From Oceanispirochaeta sp. M1 (GTDB lineage: Bacteria; Spirochaetota; Spirochaetia; DSM-2461), in contig NZ_QQPQ01000003.1 of the NCBI RefSeq assembly GCF_003346715.1, positions 124,001 to 188,000 on the forward strand: a DNA stretch of 64,000 bases. Reading direction: 5' to 3'. Under the pieces are notes generated by a model. The model saw nothing but the letters and a program-made list of their open reading frames with translations. It made no database searches and was not told where the DNA came from. The position numbers and the translations under genes are program-made. Positions 52,316 through 61,037 of this stretch are shown here, in pieces (position 1 is the first letter of the stretch; every line of letters starts with the position of its first letter).

Positions 52316-54724
52316 ATGAGAACAGAACTTAGTTTAAACCGGAACTGGCTGTACACGCCTGATTTTTCAAAAGAGTATCTGAAGAGTGAATATAAAGCGG
52401 AAGGCTGGGAATCAGTAGGTCTGCCTCATACAAATAAAGAGATCCCTTACAACGGTTTTGATGAAAAGGATTACCAGTTTATCAGTACATATATGCAGGA
52501 CATGATCCTTCCCCCCTATAGAGAGGGTGAGAAAATCTATATGGATTTTCAGGGTGTTATGACTGCAGCTGAAGTATGGGTAAATGGTCAGATGGCCGGT
52601 GAACATAAGGGTGGATACACCCCTTTTTCCATTGAATTAACCCCTTTTGCCGAGGCGGGAATGCCCTGTAAGGTCGTGGTCAAGGTGGATTCTACAGAGC
52701 GTGAAGATATTCCTCCCTTTGGAAGAGTAATTGATTATCTCTGTTATGGAGGAATCTACAGAGCTGTATCCCTGAGAATTGTTCCTGCTGTACACATCAC
52801 AAATGTAAAGGCTGAGCTTTCCGGTGTGGGTTATGAAGAGAAAGGCCTGAGTGCGGACGTCTATATCAAAAACCAGTCCGGTGCAGATCAGACAAGAACA
52901 GTTTCACTGTCACTGACCATGGCTTCAGGAGATAATTTCCATACTGAAAGGGATATCCTCCTTAAAGAAGGTGAGACCTCTCATTTCTTTGAACTCAAGG
53001 ACTTGAGCGGTCTGGAAGACTGGTCTCCTGATAATCCGGTTCTCTATAATCTGGAATTCAGATTTACCGCAAATGATGCACAGAGTGATCTGTTTATAAG
53101 AAGAGTCGGTTTCAGGGATGCGGAGTTCAGAAAAGACGGATTTTTCCTGAACGGCAGCAAGATGAAGATCAGAGGACTTAACCGTCATCAGTCCTATCCC
53201 TATGTGGGATATGCAATGCCCGCAAGGGAGCAGAGACGGGAAGCAGATCGTTTGAAATATGAACTGGGGCTGAACCTGGTGCGAACATCTCATTACCCTC
53301 AGGCCATCGAGTTCCTGGATCGCTGTGATGAGATTGGACTTCTCGTGTTTGAAGAACTGCCCGGCTGGCAGCATATCGGTAACAGGGAGTGGCAGGATAA
53401 TGCCTGTGTCTCTCTTGAAGAGATGATCCGCAGAGACTGGAATCATCCCTCTATCATCCTCTGGGGTGTAAGGATCAACGAGTCTGAAGATAATCATGAT
53501 TTTTATGAAAGAACTAACGCGCTGTCCCGCAATCTGGACCCAAGTAGACAGACCGGAGGGGTTCGCTATATAGAAAAGAGTGAGATCCTTGAAGACGTTT
53601 ATACAATGAATGATTTCATCCACTCCGGAGAGAAGGCCGTTTTAAGAAATCCCGATAAGGTGTCTAAAAACAGTAAGATTCCCTACCTGGTAACTGAGTT
53701 TAATGGACATATGTATCCCACCAAACGTTTTGATCAGGAGGCGAGAGTCCGTGAGCATGCACTGCGTCATCTGAAGGTCCTGGACAGGATGATGGGTGAT
53801 GACAGAATAAGCGGCGCCATCGGCTGGTGTGCATGGGACTACAATACTCATAGAGAGTTCGGCAGCGGTGACAGGATTTGTTATCACGGAGTCTCTGATA
53901 TGTTCCGCATACCTAAGTTTGCAGCAGCTGTATACAGTTCTCAGATGAGCCCCGAAGAGAAGATTGTTCTTGAGCCCGCCTCACTCTTTGCCAAGGGAGA
54001 ACGTGATGCAGCCAGTATCCTCCCCATCGAAGTCTATACAAACTGCGACAGTATCACACTTTATAAAAATGGAAACCTCATAGATACTTACAAACCTGCA
54101 TTTGACCGCTTCCCCAATATTGAGCATCCCCCTGTGATCATAGAAGATCTTATAGGAAACCAGGTGGAAGATCTTCCTTTCCCCGCAAGGGACCGACAGG
54201 CTTTCAGAAGAATTACCAGCTATGTAATGCTTCATGGTGAGGAAAAGCTGAAGTGGTATCATTACATCAGGATGGGTCTTCTTATGACCAGAAATAAATT
54301 GAAATTCAACGAAGTCGTTACACTTTTTATGAAATACAATGCAGGCTGGGGAGAAGATGAGGATATCTTTGAAGTAGCCGGTAATTATAAGGGAGAAGAA
54401 GTCTGCCGCAGAACCTTCGGTTCCGGAACTGCCAACCGTCTCTCTGTTAAAGCTGATTACAATGAACTCATTTCCGGTGACTGGGACACAGTACGTCTGG
54501 AGTACAGACTGGAAGATCAGTACGGTAATATCATGCCTTATGTGAATGAGGTCATGAATCTTGAAGTTACAGGACCAGGTGAAATTATCGGACCTTCTCA
54601 GCTGGCTATGGTGGGCGGTGTTATTGCCGTCTGGATTAAATCAACAGGAGAAACAGGTGACATTGAAGTCAAAGCCCGTTGCTCCCGTTTTGATGCCGAA
54701 ACTGTCAGTCTGAGAGTTCTTTAG
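52316..54724 (+). CDS. Glycoside hydrolase family 2 (beta-galactosidase/beta-glucuronidase-like)
   Basis: 802 aa, no signal peptide. An N-terminal jelly-roll sugar-binding domain (YMDFQGVMTAAEVWVNGQ), an Ig-like domain, then a TIM barrel (LNLVRTSHYPQAIEFLDRCDEIGLLVFEE). Acid/base Glu389 lies in WGVRINESED and the nucleophile Glu461 in VTEFNGH. C-terminal beta domains follow. Cleaves beta-linked galactosides, glucuronides or mannosides; not separable by eye. Co-transcribed with tetR. Its end overlaps the convergent MATE gene by 20 bases. Confidence 0.9.
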   Translation: MRTELSLNRNWLYTPDFSKEYLKSEYKAEGWESVGLPHTNKEIPYNGFDEKDYQFISTYMQDMILPPYREGEKIYMDFQGVMTAAEVWVNGQMAGEHKGGYTPFSIELTPFAEAGMPCKVVVKVDSTEREDIPPFGRVIDYLCYGGIYRAVSLRIVPAVHITNVKAELSGVGYEEKGLSADVYIKNQSGADQTRTVSLSLTMASGDNFHTERDILLKEGETSHFFELKDLSGLEDWSPDNPVLYNLEFRFTANDAQSDLFIRRVGFRDAEFRKDGFFLNGSKMKIRGLNRHQSYPYVGYAMPAREQRREADRLKYELGLNLVRTSHYPQAIEFLDRCDEIGLLVFEELPGWQHIGNREWQDNACVSLEEMIRRDWNHPSIILWGVRINESEDNHDFYERTNALSRNLDPSRQTGGVRYIEKSEILEDVYTMNDFIHSGEKAVLRNPDKVSKNSKIPYLVTEFNGHMYPTKRFDQEARVREHALRHLKVLDRMMGDDRISGAIGWCAWDYNTHREFGSGDRICYHGVSDMFRIPKFAAAVYSSQMSPEEKIVLEPASLFAKGERDAASILPIEVYTNCDSITLYKNGNLIDTYKPAFDRFPNIEHPPVIIEDLIGNQVEDLPFPARDRQAFRRITSYVMLHGEEKLKWYHYIRMGLLMTRNKLKFNEVVTLFMKYNAGWGEDEDIFEVAGNYKGEEVCRRTFGSGTANRLSVKADYNELISGDWDTVRLEYRLEDQYGNIMPYVNEVMNLEVTGPGEIIGPSQLAMVGGVIAVWIKSTGETGDIEVKARCSRFDAETVSLRVL

Positions 54725-56141
54725 AGGTACTTTGAACATGGTAGGTACCGGCCTTGAGCCGGCTTACCGAGTGTTTCACCCAGGGAACACTGATCAGCAA
54801 TGTCAGAACACTTCCTGTATTAAGCCCCCACCAGACTCCCTCAACCCCCATATTAAAAACAAGAACAAAAAGATAGGAGAGGGGGAGTGATAAGAGTATG
54901 GTTCGCAGCAGAGTCAGAAGTAAAGCCGGCAGCGGATGTCCTACCGCCTGAAAAAAGCTTCTGTTTACAATCCCCACAAGAGCAAAAACATAGAAAAGTT
55001 CCTGAGTGTAGGTCTGACGGACAGCATAATCCACAACCTCAGGTATACTTGAGAAGAGAGGATAGATAAATCGGGATGCCAGCATCATCGATCCTGCAAG
55101 TACAACCACAACAATTATTCCCCACTCATAGGATTTTTTTACTGCATTCCAGGCCCTGTCATAGAGTCCTCTCCCGGCATTCTGGCCTACAATTGTTACA
55201 ACAGCGGCACTCAGTGCAAAGGCAGGCATAAGTACAAGCTGCTCAAAGCGGCCGAAGAGTGAAAAAGCAGTAAGGGCTAATGGATCAACACTTATAACAA
55301 GATGGTTAAAGAAGAAAAAACTGATCGCCATAAGAACCATTCCCATGGACTGGGGAAGGCCGATCATCACAATCCGCCCGATTATTTCTTTACTGATGTT
55401 TTTAATTTTCCACTCAATGCGTATGGATGACTGGTTCTTTAGAAAAACCCCCAGTATATAGATAAATGAGGCCACCTGACCTATTACAGTGGCCAGTGCA
55501 GCTCCGCGGACGTCCATATTCAGTAGAAAGATAAACACAGGGTCCAGTATTATATTTATAACAGTTCCCAGTATCATTCCGATCATAACTGGTTTCATCA
55601 GCCCCTCACCCTGTAGAATTCCTATAAATACATTACCGAAAAAGATGAAGATTGCTGCAGGAGAGACAAATATCAGATAATTATATCCATGGGTATAGTA
55701 GTCTCCGGTAGCACCGATGGCCCTTACGAGAGGGGCTGCAAAGAGAACCATTACTCCGAAACAGAGAATTGTGAGAACCACAGAAATAACAAGGCCGGAT
55801 TCAGCTGTTTTATTCAAAACCTTTTTGTTGCCCTCACCTATGGCCCTGGCTACTAGAGAGCTCACCCCGACCATTATCCCGTTTCCGAGGGCTATAAAAA
55901 GAAAAATCAGGGGAAATATCAGTCCTACTCCTCCCACATAGGAAGGATCCGAGAGGTCAATCCGGCTGACAAACCAGGTATCAACGATATTATAAAGGAG
56001 CTGGAAGAACATACCCGCCAGCATGGGGACGCTCAGTCTGATAAGAAGGGGAGTTATGGGGCCTGAAAACATTCTTTCATCCCCTAAATTTATAGTTTTC
56101 TCGTCAGATTCAGGAAAAGTTGTATCGTTGGTTTCAGACAT
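54705..56141 (-). CDS. MATE family efflux transporter
   Basis: Na+- or H+-coupled exporter, 478 aa from ATG 56141 (MSETNDTTFP); a longer reading begins at 56174. About 12 transmembrane helices with PMLAGMFFQLLYNIVDTWFVSR, AIGEGNKKVLNK and GLPQSMGMVLMAISFFFFN are typical of MATE. The gene runs towards the GH2 gene and overlaps it at 54705-54724. No drug specificity can be assigned. Confidence 0.9.
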   Translation of the reverse strand: MSETNDTTFPESDEKTINLGDERMFSGPITPLLIRLSVPMLAGMFFQLLYNIVDTWFVSRIDLSDPSYVGGVGLIFPLIFLFIALGNGIMVGVSSLVARAIGEGNKKVLNKTAESGLVISVVLTILCFGVMVLFAAPLVRAIGATGDYYTHGYNYLIFVSPAAIFIFFGNVFIGILQGEGLMKPVMIGMILGTVINIILDPVFIFLLNMDVRGAALATVIGQVASFIYILGVFLKNQSSIRIEWKIKNISKEIIGRIVMIGLPQSMGMVLMAISFFFFNHLVISVDPLALTAFSLFGRFEQLVLMPAFALSAAVVTIVGQNAGRGLYDRAWNAVKKSYEWGIIVVVVLAGSMMLASRFIYPLFSSIPEVVDYAVRQTYTQELFYVFALVGIVNRSFFQAVGHPLPALLLTLLRTILLSLPLSYLFVLVFNMGVEGVWWGLNTGSVLTLLISVPWVKHSVSRLKAGTYHVQSTSKELSD

Positions 56142-56219
56142 AATTACCCGGCCTTTTATATTAATAATAAACACTTTGGATCATATAGATTACTATACTT
56201 CAGGTCAATAAAATTACTC

Positions 56220-56248
56220 TTGTGGGATAGTGTATTATTTATTATAAT
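56220..56248 (+). promoter_or_regulatory. Candidate promoter of the cyclase gene
   Basis: TTGTGG (56220-56225), 17-base spacer, perfect TATAAT (56243-56248). A GGAG site and ATG follow at 56266 and 56277. Confidence 0.55.
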
Positions 56249-56276
56249 GTCGACGAAGTATGTACTTGGAGTTTCT

Positions 56277-57206
56277 ATGTTAGACCCGTCCCTTAAAAAT
56301 ATATTGGTTGAAACCCTTTCCGGATGTATAAAGATCAAGGAAATGGATGAAATAGGAAAAATGCTGAATAAAAAATTCGATATTTATGCTCTTGCAGATA
56401 GAACGGCAGTGCAGACTATGGGATTACGTTCAGCCGCAACCGTTCTGGTTGATTTTATGGAGTCATGTCATATTACTGACGACTTGATTAAACTGCTTGC
56501 AGAGCTTGATAATAATCAGGTCCTGGGCAGAACCCTGCAGCTGGAAGGGTTTGATTATTTTCTTCAGCAACTGACCAAATCGGGTTATTTTTATGACTTT
56601 TCCAAAAGGAAGGTCCTTCCCATAAAGAATGATTCTTCTGAATTGCAGAACTGGGGCGCACTGAAGGATGGAAAATCCTATCCTGTCACCGTTATCAGTG
56701 TTGATATAGTATCCAATTCAGAGCTTGTTAAAAAATATGGTTCCAAGACCATGAAAAAGGTTTATACCAATCTTTGGAAATTTCTAAAACGCAGCCTTAC
56801 TCATACAGACGGCCGTATCTGGACCTGGGCAGGGGACGGTGGTATTCTGGCTTTTTCATTTAAAAATCATGTAGAACGTTCCGTGCTTTTTGCAATAGAA
56901 GTTCAAAGGACTATTGCTCTATTCAATATGGATGTCAGTAATCCTATATCCGATCCCATACACCTTAGACTGGGTATTCATACAGGTAAATTAACCTATC
57001 ATAATGATACGGGTCAGATTGTTTCCGAAGTTATCAATCTTGCGGCTCATCTTGAAAAAAAGAAGACCGAAGCCGGTGGAATCTCCATAACTAATGACGT
57101 TCACAAGGGAATCAATTCCAAATTACAGTCTATTTTTTCAAGTATTGGGGATTTTGAGTCAGTATGCTGTTACCAGACTGAGTCACTGGACCTGATCTCT
57201 TGCTGA
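56277..57206 (+). CDS. Class III nucleotide cyclase with an unassigned helical N-terminal domain
   Basis: 309 aa from ATG 56277 (MLDPSLKNIL), which has GGAG; an upstream ATG at 56247 would add ten residues. Residues 1 to about 105 are helical and lack a signal or membrane segment; they resemble small Death-like or effector-associated domains in helix spacing (LVDFMESCHITDDLIKLLAEL), by eye only. The cyclase domain has both metal Asp (Asp143 in VISVDIVSN and Asp187 in AGDGGILAF) and the LGIHTGKL motif, so it is predicted active on ATP or GTP. The next gene lies 7 bases downstream. Confidence 0.85.
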   Translation: MLDPSLKNILVETLSGCIKIKEMDEIGKMLNKKFDIYALADRTAVQTMGLRSAATVLVDFMESCHITDDLIKLLAELDNNQVLGRTLQLEGFDYFLQQLTKSGYFYDFSKRKVLPIKNDSSELQNWGALKDGKSYPVTVISVDIVSNSELVKKYGSKTMKKVYTNLWKFLKRSLTHTDGRIWTWAGDGGILAFSFKNHVERSVLFAIEVQRTIALFNMDVSNPISDPIHLRLGIHTGKLTYHNDTGQIVSEVINLAAHLEKKKTEAGGISITNDVHKGINSKLQSIFSSIGDFESVCCYQTESLDLISC

Positions 57207-57213
57207 TAATTAA

Positions 57214-58071
57214 GTGAATATTCTGAACAAAGCCTGTAATTATGAATTTCTAGACTGCGGCAGCACCAGGAGGCTGGAGCGGATAGGAGATAAAATCTTC
57301 ATTCGTCAGGCACCACAGGCAGATTTCAAGCCTCTATTTCCTGAATTATGGAAAACAGCTCATTTCAGCTATGACAAGGACGCATCACCAGTTTGGTCCG
57401 GCTCAAGTGAGGGCGCTCCAATTCCCGATTTCCAGTACAGAACACTCAAAATGGAAATGAGGCTTTCTGAAAACGGCCAGATCGGTATCTACCCTGAACA
57501 GAAGGATAACTGGGACTGGTTGTATGACCATCTATCAGCAGACCGCAGCCCGCAGAGAATATTCAATGGTTTTGCTTATACCGGTGCTTCTTCACTGGTC
57601 TGTGCCTCAGCTGCTGCTCAGGCTGAGGTCTGTCATCTGGACGCATCAAAATCTGCCGTAAACTGGGCAAGAGTAAATAGAGAAAAATCAGGTCTGCCTG
57701 AAGATGCAGTGCGTTTTATAGTCGATGATATTTCTGTATTTCTTGAAAGAGAAAAACGACGTGGGAACAGTTACAGCGGTATGATTCTTGATCCTCCCGC
57801 ATTTGGACGGGCCAAGGGTGGAAAAACATGGATTCTGAAACGGGATCTTCCAAAGCTGATGAATCTCTGCAAAGATGTCCTTGATGATGACCCCCGATTT
57901 TTTCTTCTATCCTGTCATGATCCTGAATTCTCAAAGCAGGACCTTGCGGGCCTTACGGCTTCAGTTCTTGGAGTTGGAGAATCGGATATTGAGACTTTGG
58001 ATCTGACACTTCCTTCTGAGAAGGGAAATCCCATGCCCAACGGTATTGCCGCGCGCTGGTATAAGTGTTGA
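57214..58071 (+). CDS. RlmI-like class I SAM-dependent methyltransferase
   Basis: 285 aa from GTG 57214. The SAM-binding region is FNGFAYTGASSLVCAS, followed by HLDASKSAVNWARVNREKSG, and the ILDPPAFGRAKGGKTW motif (a DPPAF catalytic loop of the RlmI/RlmK class). An N-terminal PUA-like domain of RlmI is missing; a short beta part (YEFLDCGSTRRLERIGD) replaces it. RNA cytosine-5 methylation is likely. No strong ribosome binding site; probably coupled with the cyclase gene. Confidence 0.85.
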   Translation: MNILNKACNYEFLDCGSTRRLERIGDKIFIRQAPQADFKPLFPELWKTAHFSYDKDASPVWSGSSEGAPIPDFQYRTLKMEMRLSENGQIGIYPEQKDNWDWLYDHLSADRSPQRIFNGFAYTGASSLVCASAAAQAEVCHLDASKSAVNWARVNREKSGLPEDAVRFIVDDISVFLEREKRRGNSYSGMILDPPAFGRAKGGKTWILKRDLPKLMNLCKDVLDDDPRFFLLSCHDPEFSKQDLAGLTASVLGVGESDIETLDLTLPSEKGNPMPNGIAARWYKC

Positions 58072-58082
58072 GGCATGTTGTT

Positions 58083-58856
58083 TTATTGAGCTGTCCTGTT
58101 GAGTAGAACAAAAGAAGTTCCCTTATGCTGTCCTACATGAGTTTCAACATCAAAAACATCTCTTATATTATCTGAACTCAGTACTTCCTCCACAGCCCCG
58201 CTGTGGCAGATATGCCCGTTTTTGAGCATTTCAAGGCGGTCGGCAAAATTCATTACAAGATTAAGATCATGTGCACTCAAAAGCACGGAGATTCCTTTCT
58301 CTGCAGCTATTTTTTTCAGCAGCTCAAGAACATCGAGCTGATGGCGTAAATCCAGATTACTTGTGGGCTCATCCATCATCAGAATAGAGGGTTCCTGAAC
58401 CAGAGCACGGGCTATCAGTACTTTCTGCTTCTGCCCTCCCGACAGTTCATCGTAGGGGCGGAAGCAGAGATCTTCCAGACCCATCTGATCCAGAACAGAA
58501 AACACTTTTGACCTGTCCTTTTGACTGACTCCCCACTGAAGGTAGGGACGACGGCCCATCAGGACTACATCAAACACTCTGAACTGCATGCTGGACGGGA
58601 TACTCTGAGGAACATAGCTCATAAGCCTGGCCCTCTCTTTCAGGCTCATACTGCTCAGGGACTGTCCCCCGAATTCCATGGTTCCCGAAGAGGGATTTAA
58701 AATGCCGTTGATACATTTCAGAACCGTGGTTTTACCGCTGCCGTTCTGTCCGATCAGAGCTGACAATTTGCCCGGCTGCAGTTCCAGAGATATATCATCC
58801 AGTACCTGGGGGCCTCTTTTATAGTGGAAACTCAATCCCTTTACCTGAAGACTCAT
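58083..58856 (-). CDS. ABC transporter ATP-binding protein (BtuD/FecE type)
   Basis: 257 aa. Walker A GQNGSGKTT (36-44), signature LSGGQKQKVLIARAL, Walker B ILMMDEPTSNLD, switch His in LSAHDLN. Powers uptake of a large metal-organic compound through the FecCD-type permease. It overlaps the permease gene by ATGA (58853-58856). With a B12 riboswitch on the same transcript, a cobalamin or other corrinoid is the most likely substrate. Confidence 0.93.
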   Translation of the reverse strand: MSLQVKGLSFHYKRGPQVLDDISLELQPGKLSALIGQNGSGKTTVLKCINGILNPSSGTMEFGGQSLSSMSLKERARLMSYVPQSIPSSMQFRVFDVVLMGRRPYLQWGVSQKDRSKVFSVLDQMGLEDLCFRPYDELSGGQKQKVLIARALVQEPSILMMDEPTSNLDLRHQLDVLELLKKIAAEKGISVLLSAHDLNLVMNFADRLEMLKNGHICHSGAVEEVLSSDNIRDVFDVETHVGQHKGTSFVLLNRTAQ

Positions 58857-59905
58857 GAGATGCTCCCTTTCCTGCGTGTGAGCAGAATATATATGAAGAA
58901 GGGAACACCTATAAAAGATGTCATTATTCCTAGTGGAATCTCTGAGGGTGGAATCAGGTTTCTTGAGAGTGTATCCGCAGCTAGAAGAAGGAGTGCTCCC
59001 GATATGGAGGAAGAGGGCAGCAGGAAGCGGTGATCACCTCCTGTAAGCATTCTTGTCATATGGGGGGCAACCAGTCCGATAAATCCTATGACTCCTGTAA
59101 AGCTGATTATTGAAGCCGTAAGAAGAGCAGATATCACCATGGAAACAACTGTGACCCTGTTAACATTGATGCCCATGGTCAGGGCGGAGTCACTCCCTGA
59201 TGCCATGGCGTTGAAGTCCCAGGCTGAGAGCATCAGCAGCGGGGAGCTTATAAGAAAGACAACACCCATAACAGATACCTGAAGCCAGGAACTCCCGGAC
59301 AGACTTCCCATCATCCAGAAGACCACAGCACTGAGCTGTTCTGCAGTGGCAATGTACTGAAGAAATGAAGTCATGGATGAAAAAAGATACATAACAGCAA
59401 TTCCCGATAGAATTAATGTCTCAGGACTCAGTCCTCTTACTCTGGCAAGGAAAAAGACCAGAACGAATGCTGCCAGGGCAAATATAAAGGCATTGCTGAT
59501 TATAATCAGATGTGAGTTACTGCCGATACCTATCCCCAGCACTATGGCGAGGGATGCACCAAATCCTGCGGCACTTGAAATACCCAGAGTGAAGGGACTG
59601 GCCAGAGGATTTCTCAGGATGCCCTGCATGACTGCTCCTGCCAGGCCGAGTCCGGCTCCAGCCAGAAGAGCAGCACAGACTCTGGGCAGACGAATCTCCC
59701 ATATTACCGTTTTAATAAAACTGTCATTGGATTCAGGATTGAAGAGAGCTCCCAAAGCTTCTGATACGGAGATGCTTGCCGCACCGTGACTCAATGAATA
59801 GAGAGTCAGAACAAAAAGGAGTATAACAGCCGCGATCAGAAAAAAAACTTTTCTGAAAACGATCTGTCTGTATTGCTGCTCAAGGCCGGATTCAGGGGTA
59901 AACAA
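58853..59905 (-). CDS. FecCD-family (BtuC-like) permease
   Basis: 350 aa from TTG 59905, which follows AAGGA at 5-base spacing and overlaps the binding-protein gene end by 14 bases; a longer reading from 59995 runs into that gene. About ten transmembrane helices; the conserved GAVMQGILRNPLASPFTLGISSAAGFG block is in the first third, GFIGLVAPHMTRML and DTLSRNL in the last. It forms the channel for the substrate delivered by the binding protein. Confidence 0.92.
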   Translation of the reverse strand: MFTPESGLEQQYRQIVFRKVFFLIAAVILLFVLTLYSLSHGAASISVSEALGALFNPESNDSFIKTVIWEIRLPRVCAALLAGAGLGLAGAVMQGILRNPLASPFTLGISSAAGFGASLAIVLGIGIGSNSHLIIISNAFIFALAAFVLVFFLARVRGLSPETLILSGIAVMYLFSSMTSFLQYIATAEQLSAVVFWMMGSLSGSSWLQVSVMGVVFLISSPLLMLSAWDFNAMASGSDSALTMGINVNRVTVVSMVISALLTASIISFTGVIGFIGLVAPHMTRMLTGGDHRFLLPSSSISGALLLLAADTLSRNLIPPSEIPLGIMTSFIGVPFFIYILLTRRKGSIS

Positions 59906-60950
59906 AGATTTCCTTCGTCTTTTCCCACTCTTCAGAGCCGAAATAAGTATCAATAATATTCTTATGAACTCCCTCGGGATCAATTTCATCGGCATAGTCG
60001 GGATAGAACCACGATGCCATATAAGCCAGAGCTGCCGGATAACGTAAAAGAAGAGTCAGGTCAGATTTCATAATATGAACTCTGTTATTGACCACTGCAT
60101 TGACTCTGCCTATCCCTGTTCTGTTAACAAGTAAATCAAGCATGACCTGCATATCTTCAACAGATCCATCACCGCTCATTCTTCTGATTATTACATCTGG
60201 ATTCTGTTCCAGTACATATTCTATGGATAGGTGAGGAGAACTGACCGGTTCATCGGCAGCGATATTGATTCCACCTGCGGCTGCCAGGGGGATATGATTC
60301 CCACTCCTGGCAGAGACCGATGAGTAAGGTTTTCTATTCTCATAAAAGACCCTTACTCCGCTGTTTTGAGCTGCCTGTGCCCGGGCTACAATATCTGTTA
60401 TTTTCTTTTCTCTTGTTATCATGTCATCAACCATGCGCTTTGCCTGTACAGAACTTCCTGTCAGCGCTCCTACATTCAGAATCGTATGTTCAAATGCCCT
60501 GGGGTCACTTGTTTTAAAGATTGCAACAGGAATACCCAGAGAACGGAATTTATTAAAAGCGGTTTCAGGCATCATGTTATCTGCCAGAATCAGATCCGGA
60601 TGTTTTTCAAGAATCAATTCAATATTAGGACGAGAAGAATTTTCAGCAACAACATAGATATCTTTCAGATAAGAGGGAAATGTTGAGTTACTGTCTCTTC
60701 CAACAATTGAATCTCCCTTGCCCAGGGCGGCAAGAAGTACAGAAAGACCCGAATTGGTACAGATGATCCTGTCTGTACCGGCGGGTAGGGGAACCTGATT
60801 ACCCATGGAGTCTTCGATATATACAGTCTCAGGAATCTCTTTCTCTACTTCTATATCATTTACAGTATCTTTTACTCCCATTGCAGCCGCAGGAAAAATT
60901 ATGATCATGCTGAGGCATATTAGAATCAATTGTTTTAGTACTTTGGTCAT
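59892..60950 (-). CDS. Periplasmic substrate-binding protein (BtuF/FepB-like)
   Basis: 352 aa. The signal peptide is MTKVLKQLILICLSMIIIFPAAAMG. The mature part has the two-lobe pattern: DRIICTNSGLSVLLAALGKGDSIVGRD, then PNIELILEKHPDLILADN and SPHLSIEYVLEQNPDVIIRRMSGD. This is the FecB/BtuF class (PF01497). The hairpins between it and cbiK lie upstream; the permease start is inside its 3' end. Substrate is inferred as cobalamin or heme. Confidence 0.92.
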   Translation of the reverse strand: MTKVLKQLILICLSMIIIFPAAAMGVKDTVNDIEVEKEIPETVYIEDSMGNQVPLPAGTDRIICTNSGLSVLLAALGKGDSIVGRDSNSTFPSYLKDIYVVAENSSRPNIELILEKHPDLILADNMMPETAFNKFRSLGIPVAIFKTSDPRAFEHTILNVGALTGSSVQAKRMVDDMITREKKITDIVARAQAAQNSGVRVFYENRKPYSSVSARSGNHIPLAAAGGINIAADEPVSSPHLSIEYVLEQNPDVIIRRMSGDGSVEDMQVMLDLLVNRTGIGRVNAVVNNRVHIMKSDLTLLLRYPAALAYMASWFYPDYADEIDPEGVHKNIIDTYFGSEEWEKTKEIFVYP

Positions 60951-60964
60951 TTTCTTTCCTCCGG

Positions 60965-61011
60965 ATCAGCAATAAAGCTGATTAAGCATCCACCGATTTA
61001 TCGGGAGATGC
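60965..61011 (-). repeat. Two stem-loops between cbiK and the binding-protein gene
   Basis: ATCAGC (60965-60970)/GCTGAT (60977-60982) and GCATC (60986-60990)/GATGC (61007-61011) with inner CCGAT (60993-60997)/ATCGG (61000-61004). They occupy the 87-base gap. They may be processing or differential-expression signals; there is no U-tract, so a terminator is unlikely. Confidence 0.55.
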
Positions 61012-61037
61012 TGCACTTCTCTAGGGTATAAAAGAAA

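Noticed and set aside
52925-53623. Long open frame (232 aa) on the minus strand inside the GH2 gene
   Set aside because: The plus-strand frame has full GH2 catalytic motifs; the antisense frame shows no motif or ribosome binding site.
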